DNA of 53,053 bases, from contig MHJG01000005.1 in NCBI GenBank assembly GCA_001818695.1, forward strand, positions 1 through 53,053, given 5' to 3'. The notes under the pieces are model-generated. The model saw only the letters and a program-made list of their open reading frames with translations, was not told where the DNA came from and did no database searches. The DNA is from Candidatus Harrisonbacteria bacterium RIFCSPHIGHO2_02_FULL_42_16. GTDB taxonomy: Bacteria > Patescibacteriota > Minisyncoccia > UBA6257 > 02-FULL-45-10c. The translations under genes were made by a program, and so were the position numbers. Positions 25,656-33,932 of the stretch are shown piece by piece (position 1 is the first letter of the stretch; the number at the start of each line of letters is the position of its first letter).

Positions 25656-26387
25656 ATGTCAAAAATCGTAGTCATTATTCCAACTTATAATGAAAGAGAA
25701 ACGATGGGTGTGCTAATAGATGAATTAGAAAGCGAATTTCGACTTATTTCAAAGCATCAGATGTGGATTTTAATCGTGGACGGTAATTCTCCGGACGGCA
25801 CAGCAGAAGCGGCGAGGCAAAAGAAAAAAGTACATCAAAATATAAATTTAATTATAGAGAAAGAAAAGCGCGGTCTGGGAATGGCTTATCTAACCGGAAT
25901 GAATTACGCCATTCATAATTTAAAAGCTGATGCTTTTATTGAATTTGATGGAGATGGCCAGCACGACCCCAAAGATATTAAACGCTTAGTGGCGGAATTG
26001 GATAATGGTTATGATTATGTAATTGGTTCCCGTTATGTTGCCGGAGGCAGTATACCGGAAGAATGGGGTTGGCATCGAAAATTTTTAAGCCGTTTTGGCA
26101 GTTTATTCATAAAATGGTTGCTTCATCTGCCGACTAACGACAACACTTCCGGTCTTAAATTAACCAGAGTGGCGGGATTCGCGGAAAAATTACTTCTTAA
26201 TGAAAAAGAAATTTTATCCAAGCGGCACGCTTATAAAATTCATCTTTTATATGAAATGTTGGCTTTAGGAGCGAAAACTAAAGAAATCCCGATTAAATTT
26301 TTAGAACGGGGTGGCGGCGCCTCCAAAAGTTCTTTAGAGGATATTATTGAATCTTTAAGGGTGGCCTTAGTGTTGTATTTTAGGTGA
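25656..26387 (+). CDS. Glycosyltransferase family 2, dolichol-phosphate mannosyltransferase-like
   Basis: VIIPTYNERETMGVLIDELE; FIEFDGDGQHDPKDIKRLV; YVIGSRYVAGG. Confidence 0.9.
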   Translation: MSKIVVIIPTYNERETMGVLIDELESEFRLISKHQMWILIVDGNSPDGTAEAARQKKKVHQNINLIIEKEKRGLGMAYLTGMNYAIHNLKADAFIEFDGDGQHDPKDIKRLVAELDNGYDYVIGSRYVAGGSIPEEWGWHRKFLSRFGSLFIKWLLHLPTNDNTSGLKLTRVAGFAEKLLLNEKEILSKRHAYKIHLLYEMLALGAKTKEIPIKFLERGGGASKSSLEDIIESLRVALVLYFR

Positions 26388-27553
26388 TTATGTCATCTAA
26401 AAAATTAAAAATCGCCTTTTTTAGCGAGGACTTTTCCAGAAAGGGCAAGGGCACGGCGCTGGTGGTTCAAAAATTGGTTGAGCAATTTATTTCTAATTTT
26501 TCCGATAAGGTTGAGCTGACCATTATTAGAAAGGCGGGTTTTTGTGACCATCCGATAGCTAAAAAAATCAGGAATATTGAGATAAAAGTTTATCGTCTTC
26601 CATTTTTTTCCACCCTAATATCTTATTTGATTTTTTTTGTTAGCAATAAAAATAAAGAAGAATTTGACGCGGTTATTTTTAATCGTAATGTTTATCCTGG
26701 ATTTTGGTTTTTAAACGCAAAAAAATTTGTGCTTTTACAATATGATGCGCCAGTAAATTCATTTTATAAGATAAAAATGAGTTTGGATATTAAATTAATA
26801 GACCTATTTTTAAAATATTTTGGTAAATATTTTTTAAAAGCTGTGATTGCGTTTTCTAAAAGTGCCAGAGAAGAAATTATTCATTATTACCGAATGAGCC
26901 CCGACACGGTTTTTTCAATTTATGGTGGAGCAGCAGAAAATTTCCGCCAGTTTTCCCTGTCAGAAAAATTAGAAAATAGAGATTATTTTCAACAAAAATA
27001 TGGCATTATAGCCCCGTATATTTTAGTTGTTTCTAGGTTAGATCCTCAAAAAAATATTCACACCTTAATTGACGCCCTTTTAATTTTAAAAAATCGTTAC
27101 GGAATTTCTCATAAATTGATTATCGTTGGTGGGCGGCATTTGCCGGAATATACTAAAATGATTGATGATAAAATTGTTAAAAATGGCCTAAATAAAGAAG
27201 TAGTTATCGCGCCATATATAGAAGATGCGGATATGCCGGCAGTTTATAACCTGGCTGATTTATTAGTTTTCCCATCATTACTGGAAGGCTTTGGTTTGCC
27301 GATGATTGAGGCGATGAAGTGCGGGATTCCTGTAGTGGCCTCGGATATTCCGGTATTATCAGAAGTAGTTAGCGGGGCGGCGGCTTTAATGGATTCTCAA
27401 GACCCAAAACAATTAGCTGATAAAATTTTTGAGGTTTTAAATGATAAAAATTTGCGGGATGATTTAATCCGTCGCGGGTTAGAAAGATCCAAGCTGTTTT
27501 CTTGGGAAAGAACAGCGGACGACCTATTTAAAATAATTAGAAATTTAGAGTAA
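26384..27553 (+). CDS. Glycosyltransferase family 4
   Basis: VVSRLDPQKNIHTLIDALL; PSLLEGFGLPMIEAMKCGIPVVASDIPVLSEV. Confidence 0.92.
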   Translation: MIMSSKKLKIAFFSEDFSRKGKGTALVVQKLVEQFISNFSDKVELTIIRKAGFCDHPIAKKIRNIEIKVYRLPFFSTLISYLIFFVSNKNKEEFDAVIFNRNVYPGFWFLNAKKFVLLQYDAPVNSFYKIKMSLDIKLIDLFLKYFGKYFLKAVIAFSKSAREEIIHYYRMSPDTVFSIYGGAAENFRQFSLSEKLENRDYFQQKYGIIAPYILVVSRLDPQKNIHTLIDALLILKNRYGISHKLIIVGGRHLPEYTKMIDDKIVKNGLNKEVVIAPYIEDADMPAVYNLADLLVFPSLLEGFGLPMIEAMKCGIPVVASDIPVLSEVVSGAAALMDSQDPKQLADKIFEVLNDKNLRDDLIRRGLERSKLFSWERTADDLFKIIRNLE

Positions 27554-27564
27554 TTAGGGTAATT

Positions 27565-28692
27565 ATGAAATTGATTTATATTGCCAACATACGTTTGCCG
27601 ACCGAAAAAGCTCATGGCATCCAGATTATGAAAATGTGCGAGGCCCTAAGCAATCAAGATTTAGATGTGGAATTGCTGGTTCCGAGACGGATTAATGATT
27701 TATTAGAAGACCCTTTTGATTTTTATCAAGTGAAAAGAATTTTTAAGATTACCCGTATTCTTTGTTTTGATTTAGTTAGTTTTGAAAAATGGAGAATCGG
27801 TTTTTTCGTTTCTACATTAAGTTTTTTGTTTTTCACAAAGATTTATTTATTTTTTAGGGAATACGATATTTTATATAGCCGGGAGCTATTAACAGGACTA
27901 TTTTTCAGAAACTATTTTTTTGAATTGCATAATTTTCTTCAGAAACCCGGTCGATTTTATAAATTTTTGATATTTAAGCCAAGAACAATATTTGCTTTGA
28001 CCGGTTTTTTGAAGGATAATCTTAAAAAAACGGGAATCGCAGATAAAAAGATTATGATTTTGCCTGATGCGGTTGATTTGGCAGAATTTAGCCCTTCTCT
28101 TGATAGGGAAGGGGCAAGAAAGAAGCTTAATTTGCCGTTAGATAAAAAAATTATTATTTATACCGGCAGTTTCCTTTTTTATAAATGGAAAGGAATCGGT
28201 TCCTTATTGGATGCGGGAAAATTGCTAAAGGACGACTTTTTATTTGTTTTAGTCGGGGGTCACCCGTGGGAGATAAGAAAATTAAAAGAGCGTCCCATTC
28301 CTCTAAATGTTTTATTAGTGTCTTATCAAAAACATGAAATTATTCCATATTATTTAAAAGCTGCAGATATTTTTGTAATTCCTAATGAAAAAGGGGACGC
28401 AATATCAGAAAAATATACTTCACCTCTTAAGCTTTTTGAATATATGGCTTCCCGGCGGCCAATTATTAGTTCTGACCTTCCTTCCTTGCGAGAAATTTTG
28501 ACGGAAAAAGAAGCATTATTTTTTGAGGCCGGCAATCCGGCAGATTTAGTGAGGGCAATTAAAAAAATTTTTGAAGATAAAGATTTATCGGAAAAATTGA
28601 GTTATAATGCATATCAGAAGGTTAAAGATTATACTTGGGAGAAAAGAGCAAAGAAAATTATATTTGAAACAAGTGACAAGAAATTGTATTAG
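27565..28692 (+). CDS. Glycosyltransferase family 4
   Basis: RLPTEKAHGIQIMKMCEALS; KLFEYMASRRPIISSDLPSLREIL. Confidence 0.9.
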   Translation: MKLIYIANIRLPTEKAHGIQIMKMCEALSNQDLDVELLVPRRINDLLEDPFDFYQVKRIFKITRILCFDLVSFEKWRIGFFVSTLSFLFFTKIYLFFREYDILYSRELLTGLFFRNYFFELHNFLQKPGRFYKFLIFKPRTIFALTGFLKDNLKKTGIADKKIMILPDAVDLAEFSPSLDREGARKKLNLPLDKKIIIYTGSFLFYKWKGIGSLLDAGKLLKDDFLFVLVGGHPWEIRKLKERPIPLNVLLVSYQKHEIIPYYLKAADIFVIPNEKGDAISEKYTSPLKLFEYMASRRPIISSDLPSLREILTEKEALFFEAGNPADLVRAIKKIFEDKDLSEKLSYNAYQKVKDYTWEKRAKKIIFETSDKKLY

Positions 28693-28734
28693 TCAAATGT
28701 AAAGCGTCAAGCGTCAAATGTTAAATGTTTTATT

Positions 28735-30099
28735 ATGAATTATAAAAAAGAAGATTTGATTTTAGTCATTGTCCTTTTAGGAGCCCTGTTTGTTTCTCTT
28801 TCTTATTCATTTTATTTTCGAATACCTCCGGCGGTTGATGCTCGTGCTTATAATAATATTGCCTGGAATATTGTTACAGGCAATGGTTACCGGGAAGACG
28901 TAAACGTGCCGATTGACGAAGACAATGCAATTATGAGAGTGGGTCCCGGCTACGAGTTTTTTTTGGCAGCTATTTATTATTTATTCGGGCATCATTATGA
29001 AGCAGTATGGGTTATTCAAGCGCTTTTAAATGTTTTATCGGCCGGACTAATTTTTTTGGTTACTAAGGAGATTTTCAAGGTTCACTGGAATTATCTTATT
29101 GGCGTAACCGCAGCGATTTTAATCGGTTTTTCTCCGGATTTGATTACGATGCAGGGCATGCTGATGACAGAGACATTAGGAGTTTTTTTAATTGTCCTTA
29201 CGGCATATTTATTTTTCCGATATTTTAATCAGACAGAAAAATCCGGATGGAAAATTTTTTCAATTGGGGTAACTTTGGCTTTGGCTTCCACCGTCAGGAC
29301 GCCGGCTCTTTTTTTGATTTTTCCGATAATTTGGGTTTTGTGGAAAAATAAAAACTGGAAACACCTCCTTTTTGTTTTTTTGGGGTTAGTTTTGATTTTT
29401 ACTCCATGGATTGCGAGAAATTATTATGTTTACCGGACTTTTGTTCCGACTAATTTGGCTTATGGAATTGATTTGGGTTCCGGGAATCATTTTGGCGCCA
29501 GTGGCGAACTGGAGCCGTATCCAGTCAATGATCTTTATTTGGAGCAGTATGGATTGGTGGAGGGAAGCCGTCGCCTTACTGGAGAAGCCCTACGATTTAT
29601 CGTTTTTAATCCTCTAGAATTTTTAAAAATCACTCTTTATAGAACCTCCATTTATTTTAGTTTTGCCCGGCCGACCGGTTTTTGGTTCCATCTTCATGGC
29701 TGGAGTAAGGCCATTACTCTTGTTTTTTCCGCAATTTATTCAGTAATACTTTTTGTTTTTGGATTTTGGGGTATTTGGTCCCTCTTCGCGGGATCTCGCG
29801 AAGCGAGACAGATTTCTTATATGAATGGCCGGGAAAAAACCCTCGCTAAAATTTTTTTGGCGATGCTGATTATGATGCCGCTCGCAGTGGTTGGTATTAT
29901 AGTAGAAACAAGATATAGGATGCTGGTTTACCCGTTTCTGGCGGTTTTTGCCGGTTATGGTTTGAGTGTGTTTTGGCAAAAGAAATTGGAATGGCAGCCG
30001 GCTTTAATTATCACATTTTTGCTTGGCGCCAATACTTTTTTTGATGTTTCAAGAAATCTGGGTCGGATTTTTGAACGAATTCAGGACTTGACAAAATAG
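28735..30099 (+). CDS. GT-C membrane glycosyltransferase (GT39-like)
   Basis: RIPPAVDARAYNNIAWNIVTGNGY; multi-TM; ANIVTG-type PMT-like organisation. Confidence 0.8.
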   Translation: MNYKKEDLILVIVLLGALFVSLSYSFYFRIPPAVDARAYNNIAWNIVTGNGYREDVNVPIDEDNAIMRVGPGYEFFLAAIYYLFGHHYEAVWVIQALLNVLSAGLIFLVTKEIFKVHWNYLIGVTAAILIGFSPDLITMQGMLMTETLGVFLIVLTAYLFFRYFNQTEKSGWKIFSIGVTLALASTVRTPALFLIFPIIWVLWKNKNWKHLLFVFLGLVLIFTPWIARNYYVYRTFVPTNLAYGIDLGSGNHFGASGELEPYPVNDLYLEQYGLVEGSRRLTGEALRFIVFNPLEFLKITLYRTSIYFSFARPTGFWFHLHGWSKAITLVFSAIYSVILFVFGFWGIWSLFAGSREARQISYMNGREKTLAKIFLAMLIMMPLAVVGIIVETRYRMLVYPFLAVFAGYGLSVFWQKKLEWQPALIITFLLGANTFFDVSRNLGRIFERIQDLTK

Positions 30100-30117
30100 T
30101 TCTAATCGTGCTATACT
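30088..30117 (+). promoter_or_regulatory. Promoter TTGACA-N18-TATACT
   Basis: -35 30088-30093, -10 30112-30117, upstream of the 30244 cassette. Confidence 0.8.
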
Positions 30118-30150
30118 TTATTTAGTAATTTAAGTTATTTACGGAGTTGG

Positions 30151-30215
30151 TTACAGCTTTTAGTCCATACAAATGTGGATTGAGAGCTGTAATTAACTGG
30201 CAGGAGTTCCGCCAG
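30151..30215 (+). promoter_or_regulatory. Structured 5' UTR (two hairpins)
   Basis: TTACAGCT (30151-30158)/AGCTGTAA (30185-30192) and CTGGC-aggagttcc-GCCAG (30197-30215). Confidence 0.6.
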
Positions 30216-30243
30216 ACAAAGGAAAAACAAGGAGGATACGGCG

Positions 30244-30828
30244 ATGGCAAAGAAAATCGTCGTGGTTCCGGGCTTAACACCGGAATGGATGAGAAAGCGA
30301 AATGGCATCATGAAAGCGATCGATGAGCGGCTACTTCTTGGCTTGGAAAGGCCAGGAGCTGGTTTGACTCTTGATCAGCTACAGAAGCGGGCTGTGGAAG
30401 ATCGCTGCTTCTGCAAAAAGAAGGCAGAAGCGGCAGTCCTACCCTTCAAGCATGACAAGACACCAAATGGCTGGACGCTTTTGGAAGACACTCCGTTCGA
30501 CGGGAAGCAGTTCGTTCCAGACCTCGTGGAGTTCCTGAAGTCCGGCGAGTCCTCGGTCAACGGCGAGTTGATGAAGTGGAGAGCCAAAGAGCTCAATGCC
30601 CATCTCGGTCAGAGACACGCAGAGTACTTGCTGGAGCATCAAGAACTGATCACCAAGGAATGGCAAGGCAAGTATTACCTCGTCTTCCCTGGAACAGTCT
30701 GGCAGGACTCGATTGGCCTCCGCGACATACCGTACCTCGTCTGGAGCAGGGGCGAGTGGTACCTGAGCTTCCGCTGGCTTGAGGACGGCTGGATCGGCTA
30801 CGACCGTTTGGTTCGTCATCGCGGGTAG
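30244..30828 (+). CDS. Hypothetical soluble protein (orphan cassette)
   Basis: AAGGAGG SD at 30229-30235; own promoter and terminator; GC-rich relative to neighbours. Confidence 0.75.
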   Translation: MAKKIVVVPGLTPEWMRKRNGIMKAIDERLLLGLERPGAGLTLDQLQKRAVEDRCFCKKKAEAAVLPFKHDKTPNGWTLLEDTPFDGKQFVPDLVEFLKSGESSVNGELMKWRAKELNAHLGQRHAEYLLEHQELITKEWQGKYYLVFPGTVWQDSIGLRDIPYLVWSRGEWYLSFRWLEDGWIGYDRLVRHRG

Positions 30829-30850
30829 GGTCACTGGGACCCTTGGGAAG

Positions 30851-30892
30851 ATGCGCTGCAAGAGCTTGCTCTTGCAGCGCATTTCTATTTTC
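30851..30892 (+). terminator. Strong terminator, 15-bp perfect stem
   Basis: ATGCGCTGCAAGAGC-TT-GCTCTTGCAGCGCAT then TTCTATTTTC. Confidence 0.9.
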
Positions 30893-31084
30893 AAATCAAT
30901 TTTTAATTGTTATTATGAATTTTGGATAGTAGATTAATATTTTGTTTGCGGCTACGGCTTCAAACAATCGAATTCCAAGGATTAAAAATCCTTAAAAATG
31001 AAACTACCCGGTACAGAGTATTAGAGAGTTTAAATACTCCGAATAAGATACAGCCCAGAGAGCATTCAATGGGCGGTGGAATGG

Positions 31085-31443
31085 ATGGCGCGCTATATAT
31101 TAAGGAAAAATATTATATCAGATACGCTGATGATTTTGCTATCCTATCAGATAGCAGGAATTGACTGGAAGGTCTAACCCCTAAAATCCAGAGTTTTTTA
31201 TCCGAAAAACTTAAACTAGAATTGCATTCCAATAAATTATTCATTGAAACCATCTATTCCGGAGCGGATTTTCTTGGTTGGGTGAATTTTTCTGATCACC
31301 GGATATTATGAACCGCTACTAAAAGGAGATTGAGGCATGGGAATACGAATAAGATTAAAAAAGAGATTTTATTTCTTTCCAGATGATTTTATGCCACATA
31401 CGGGTATGACAATGAAGGTTTGATTAATGTTATATTTATATAA
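31085..31443 (+). pseudogene. Reverse transcriptase C-terminal fragment (decayed)
   Basis: YYIRYADDFAILS (RT YADD motif)...LEGLTPKIQSFLSEKLKLELHSNKLFIETIYSGADFLGWVNFSDHRIL*TATKRRLRHGNTNKIKKEI in one frame interrupted by three TGA stops. Confidence 0.85.
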
Positions 31444-31450
31444 TTGATTT

Positions 31451-32479
31451 ATGAAAAAACAATTTTTAGACAATAAGACAATTTTGGTCTGTGGCGGCTG
31501 CGGTTTTATGGGTTCTAATTTTATCCGTTATGTGCTTGATAATTTTAAAAAAGCTAAGATCATCAATTTAGATCTTTTAACTTATGCGGGGAATAAAAAA
31601 AACCTTGCCGGAATTTCTAGTAAAAATTATCAGTTTGTAAAAGGCAACATTAACAATTTAAAATTGATGGTTAGATTGATGAAAACTGCTGATTTTATCG
31701 TTAATTTTGCCGCCGAAACCCACGTGGACCGTTCTATCCATGGCGGCGCGCCGGATTTCGTTAGAACCAATGTTTTAGGAGTGCAGTCCCTGTTAGAAGC
31801 GTTACGGCAGTCGCCGAATGTTTTAAAAATGATTCAGATTTCCACTGATGAGGTCTGGGGAGATTTACCGCTTGATTCCAAAGAGAAATTCAAAGAAGAT
31901 TCGCCGTTTAAGCCGAATTCTCCTTATGCCGCTTCAAAAGCAGCCGGTGACCTCTTGGTCCGTTCTTATGTGAAAACATATGGGGCGCCGGCAATAGTTT
32001 CCCATTCGGTAAATAATTTCGGCCCAAGGCAATTTCCGGAAAAACTCATTCCTTTTTTTGCTTTGCGGGCTATGCGGAATCAGCCGTTGCCGCTTTATGG
32101 CGACGGTAAAAATGTCCGGGATTGGCTTTATGTAGATGATCACACCGCCGCTATTTTGTCTTTGCTTGAAAAAGCAGAAACTGGCGGGGTTTATGCGATT
32201 TCCCGGGGCGAAGAATTTTCTAATTTAGAAATTGCGGGAAAAATATTAAAGATATTAAATAAGTCAAAAGATTTGATTACTTTTGTCAAAGACCGCCCCG
32301 GACATGATCGGCGTTATTCAGTTGACTCTTTAAAATTAAGGCGCCTAGGCTGGAAACCAAAATATTCTTTTGAAGATCAGCTTAAAAAAACCATTGCTTG
32401 GTATAGAGAAAACTCTAATTGGGTTTACGGGGTTCTAAATAAGAGTAACGATATTAATAAACACATTAAAATTAATTAA
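31451..32479 (+). CDS. rmlB: dTDP-glucose 4,6-dehydratase (RmlB/RfbB-like)
   Basis: CGGCGFMGSNFIRYVL; AAETHVDRSIHG; ISTDEVWGDLP; YAASKAAGDLLVRSY. Confidence 0.9.
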   Translation: MKKQFLDNKTILVCGGCGFMGSNFIRYVLDNFKKAKIINLDLLTYAGNKKNLAGISSKNYQFVKGNINNLKLMVRLMKTADFIVNFAAETHVDRSIHGGAPDFVRTNVLGVQSLLEALRQSPNVLKMIQISTDEVWGDLPLDSKEKFKEDSPFKPNSPYAASKAAGDLLVRSYVKTYGAPAIVSHSVNNFGPRQFPEKLIPFFALRAMRNQPLPLYGDGKNVRDWLYVDDHTAAILSLLEKAETGGVYAISRGEEFSNLEIAGKILKILNKSKDLITFVKDRPGHDRRYSVDSLKLRRLGWKPKYSFEDQLKKTIAWYRENSNWVYGVLNKSNDINKHIKIN

Positions 32480-32494
32480 TTTAATTTTAAATTT

Positions 32495-33226
32495 ATGAAA
32501 GGAATTATTTTAGCGGGCGGCAATGGAACTCGTTTGCATCCCCTGACGTTAGTAACGAATAAGCACCTTTTGCCGGTCTATAAAAAACCGATGATTTTTT
32601 GGCCGTTGGAGACCTTAATTTATTGCGGCATTAAAGATATTTTGATTATTTCCGGACGGGGGCATGCCGGTCATTTTGTCAATTTGCTTGGTTCCGGAAA
32701 AAAATTCGGAGTGGACTTATCTTATGATATTCAAGAAGACGCCGGCGGAATTGCCCACGCGCTGGCGATTGCGGAGGACTTTGCCAATAAAGATAAAATC
32801 GCGGTTATTCTCGGAGACAATGTTTTTATGGATTCCGGAGAATTAAAGAAAGGCGTGGATGATTTTAAAAAACAGGAGGATGGGGCAAAAATTTTCTTAA
32901 AATCAGTATCTGACGCTCACCGATTCGGAGTTGCGGAAGTTAAAGAAAATAAAGTTATCGGCGTGGAAGAAAAGCCAAAACAGCCGAAGTCCAATTTGGC
33001 GGTCACCGGAATGTATCTTTATGACAATAATGCTTTTGATATTATTAGAGGACTTCAGCCGTCCGGCAGGGGAGAATTAGAAATTACCGATGTTAATAAT
33101 CATTATATTGAAAAAAATCAGATGTCTTATCATGTTTTGGAGTCCGAATGGACGGATGCCGGAACTTTTGACTCTCTTTTACGGGCGAATTTAATTGCCG
33201 CCGGTATAAAATCATTTCCGCAATAA
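32495..33226 (+). CDS. rmlA: Glucose-1-phosphate thymidylyltransferase (RmlA-like nucleotidyltransferase)
   Basis: MKGIILAGGNGTRLHPLTLVTNKHLLPVYKKPMI; ILGDNVF. Confidence 0.9.
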   Translation: MKGIILAGGNGTRLHPLTLVTNKHLLPVYKKPMIFWPLETLIYCGIKDILIISGRGHAGHFVNLLGSGKKFGVDLSYDIQEDAGGIAHALAIAEDFANKDKIAVILGDNVFMDSGELKKGVDDFKKQEDGAKIFLKSVSDAHRFGVAEVKENKVIGVEEKPKQPKSNLAVTGMYLYDNNAFDIIRGLQPSGRGELEITDVNNHYIEKNQMSYHVLESEWTDAGTFDSLLRANLIAAGIKSFPQ

Positions 33227-33233
33227 TTCCTTT

Positions 33234-33932
33234 ATGCGTAAACTTTCAATTATTATACCTGTTTACAATGAAAAAAACACCATTCAAGAAATTATCAGCC
33301 GCGTGAAGTCCGTTTTTTTGGTTGATATTGAAAAAGAAATTATTGTAGTAGACGACGGCTCCACTGATGGCACGCGGGATATCATTAAGAACATTGAGGG
33401 AATCAATTATGTTTTTCATGAAAAAAATCTTGGCAAGGGCGGAGCTGTAAGGTCCGGTTTTCAAAAAGCCACCGGCGATTTTTTGATTATTCAAGACGCT
33501 GATTTGGAATATGACCCGGAAGAATATTCTCGGCTGTTAAAACCGATTATTGCCGGTAAGGCGGATGTGGTTTATGGATCGCGATTTGTCGGCAACGATC
33601 CGCACCGCATTTTATATATTTATCACTATCTGGCCAATAGCTTTTTAACAATGTTTTCCAATCTTCTAACCGGATTAAATCTTTCCGATATGGAAACTTG
33701 TTACAAAGCTTTTAATCGAAAAGTTATTGACAGCATTAAGGATTCATTGAAATCTCAGCGTTTCGGTATTGAACCGGAATTAACAGCGCGCGTAGCGCGT
33801 GGTCGCTGGCGCCTTTATGAAGTAGGAATTTCTTATTACGGCCGTACATATGACGAAGGCAAAAAGATTGGCTGGAAAGACGGGGTCTCCGCCATTTTTT
33901 CTATAATTAGATTCAACCTGTTTGATTTTTAA
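33234..33932 (+). CDS. Glycosyltransferase family 2, DPM1-like
   Basis: SIIIPVYNEKNTIQEII; VVDDGSTDGT; IIQDADLEYDPEEY; SYYGRTYDEGKKIGWKDG. Confidence 0.92.
   Translation: MRKLSIIIPVYNEKNTIQEIISRVKSVFLVDIEKEIIVVDDGSTDGTRDIIKNIEGINYVFHEKNLGKGGAVRSGFQKATGDFLIIQDADLEYDPEEYSRLLKPIIAGKADVVYGSRFVGNDPHRILYIYHYLANSFLTMFSNLLTGLNLSDMETCYKAFNRKVIDSIKDSLKSQRFGIEPELTARVARGRWRLYEVGISYYGRTYDEGKKIGWKDGVSAIFSIIRFNLFDF

Noticed and set aside
30895-31084. Possible DGR template repeat upstream of the RT fragment
   Set aside because: No matching variable repeat with adenine-specific mismatches recognised in the window, and no Avd-like gene; insufficient support.
30922-31164. 80-aa ORF MDSRLIFCLRLR... as an independent gene
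   Set aside because: Its C-terminus is the RT palm motif; the N-terminal half has no recognisable domain and is likely chance read-in.
31085-31443. Alternative genetic code (UGA recoded) suggested by in-frame TGAs in the RT fragment
   Set aside because: Many ORFs in the window end in TGA and the RT fragment lacks its N-terminus; ordinary pseudogenisation is simpler.
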